The translations under genes were made by a program, and so were the position numbers. A stretch of 64,000 nt of DNA from Streptococcus suis (GTDB lineage Bacteria > Bacillota > Bacilli > Lactobacillales > Streptococcaceae). The notes beneath the pieces are model-generated. The model saw only the letters and a program-made list of their open reading frames with translations. It made no database searches and was not told the origin of the DNA. Of this stretch, positions 63,701 through 64,000 are shown piece after piece (positions within the stretch are counted from its first letter, which is position 1; each line of letters begins with the position of its first letter). The DNA lies in the NCBI RefSeq assembly GCF_002960445.1, contig NZ_POJD01000066.1, forward strand, positions 113,263 to 177,262, written 5' to 3'.

Positions 63701-63725
63701 CATGAAAAAATATTTCAAAAAAGTG

Positions 63726-63936
63726 TTGACAAGGTCAAATGAAGATGATAGAATGATTGAGTTGTCTTTTAGAGAACCTGTTAACCGTTTGAAAAAAAGT
63801 TTCAAAAAGTAGTTGACAAGGTCAAATGAAGATGATAGAATAATTGAGTTGTCAAATCTGAAGCGACACAGCACGAAAAAAGAAATAAAAAAAGTTTCAA
63901 AAAAGTGTTGACAAGCAGTTGAAGAAATGATAAACT
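63726..63936 (+). promoter_or_regulatory. Three tandem rRNA operon promoters and start of the rrn leader
   Basis: P1 TTGACA 63726-63731 / TAGAAT 63749-63754; P2 TTGACA 63813-63818 / TAGAAT 63836-63841; P3 TTGACA 63908-63913 / TAAACT 63931-63936. All spacers are 17 bp. P1 and P2 share about 40 bp with one difference, 87 bp apart. Downstream, GCGCAAGAGCGATAAGAACA and CCTTTGAAAATTAAAG are typical of the leader before 16S rRNA. The rRNA gene itself is outside the window. Confidence 0.85.
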
Positions 63937-64000
63937 AAGATAGTTGTCGCGCAAGAGCGATAAGAACAAGACCTTTGAAAATTAAAGAAGACGAACCAAA

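Overview
The window is a low-GC Gram-positive chromosome segment, most probably Streptococcus suis. The evidence is the gene order and protein sequences (rpsI integration locus, PerR with the P1B-4 ATPase PmtA, an adcAII-type lipoprotein gene next to a histidine-triad gene, rpoE-pyrG-fba) and several families of hairpin-rich intergenic repeats of the kind seen in that species. The window starts inside an ArAE-type membrane protein gene and ends in the leader of an rRNA operon, just before the 16S gene.

Layout. 1-4150: housekeeping genes (DUF1761 protein, rlmB, NYN ribonuclease, DegV protein, a TIM-barrel protein). 4157-5015: rplM-rpsI behind an L13-type leader. 5016-26308: two tandem, att-bounded elements at the 3' end of rpsI. 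Element 1 (5016-14592) has a Tn916-like integrase, a damaged excisionase and a defence cargo: a 231-aa methyltransferase-like protein, a 1452-aa fusion (DUF4145-like, GIY-YIG-like, SF2 helicase, Eco57I-type methylase), a small membrane protein and an Abi_2/HEPN protein. It ends with a 10-bp tandem repeat. Element 2 (14593-26308) carries a truncated integrase, a second tyrosine recombinase, an array of ten 35-bp units and a complete lac operon (lacR, lacABCD, lacT, lacFE, lacG, lacX). The native rpsI terminator now lies at about 26335, 21 kb from its gene.

26920-34444: a lipoylation/ADP-ribosylation stress operon (lipL, two flavin oxidoreductases, gcvH-L, macrodomain, SirTM sirtuin, lplA, amidase). 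34572-38724: an amino-acid ABC importer lacking its ATPase, then pmtA and perR with PerR boxes. 38897-41416: truA, a vitamin kinase, an ECF S component and a TIGR01440 protein. 41785-48494: two Rrf2-controlled oxidoreductase clusters with visible dyad operators. 49000-52389: a TetR gene and three hydrolase/DUF1349 genes. 52504-58311: tig, then a zinc-regulated adcAII-pht pair behind two AdcR boxes. 58501-63311: rpoE, pyrG with a CTP-sensing attenuator, tRNA-Leu, fba and rpmB. 63726-63936: three tandem rRNA promoters.

The most interesting points are the two-gene methylase/helicase/nuclease system, in which the two proteins have complementary methyltransferase defects; the exactly 35-bp-periodic array beside a recombinase gene; the tandem elements, dated by synonymous differences inside the att repeats; and the two local Rrf2 regulons.
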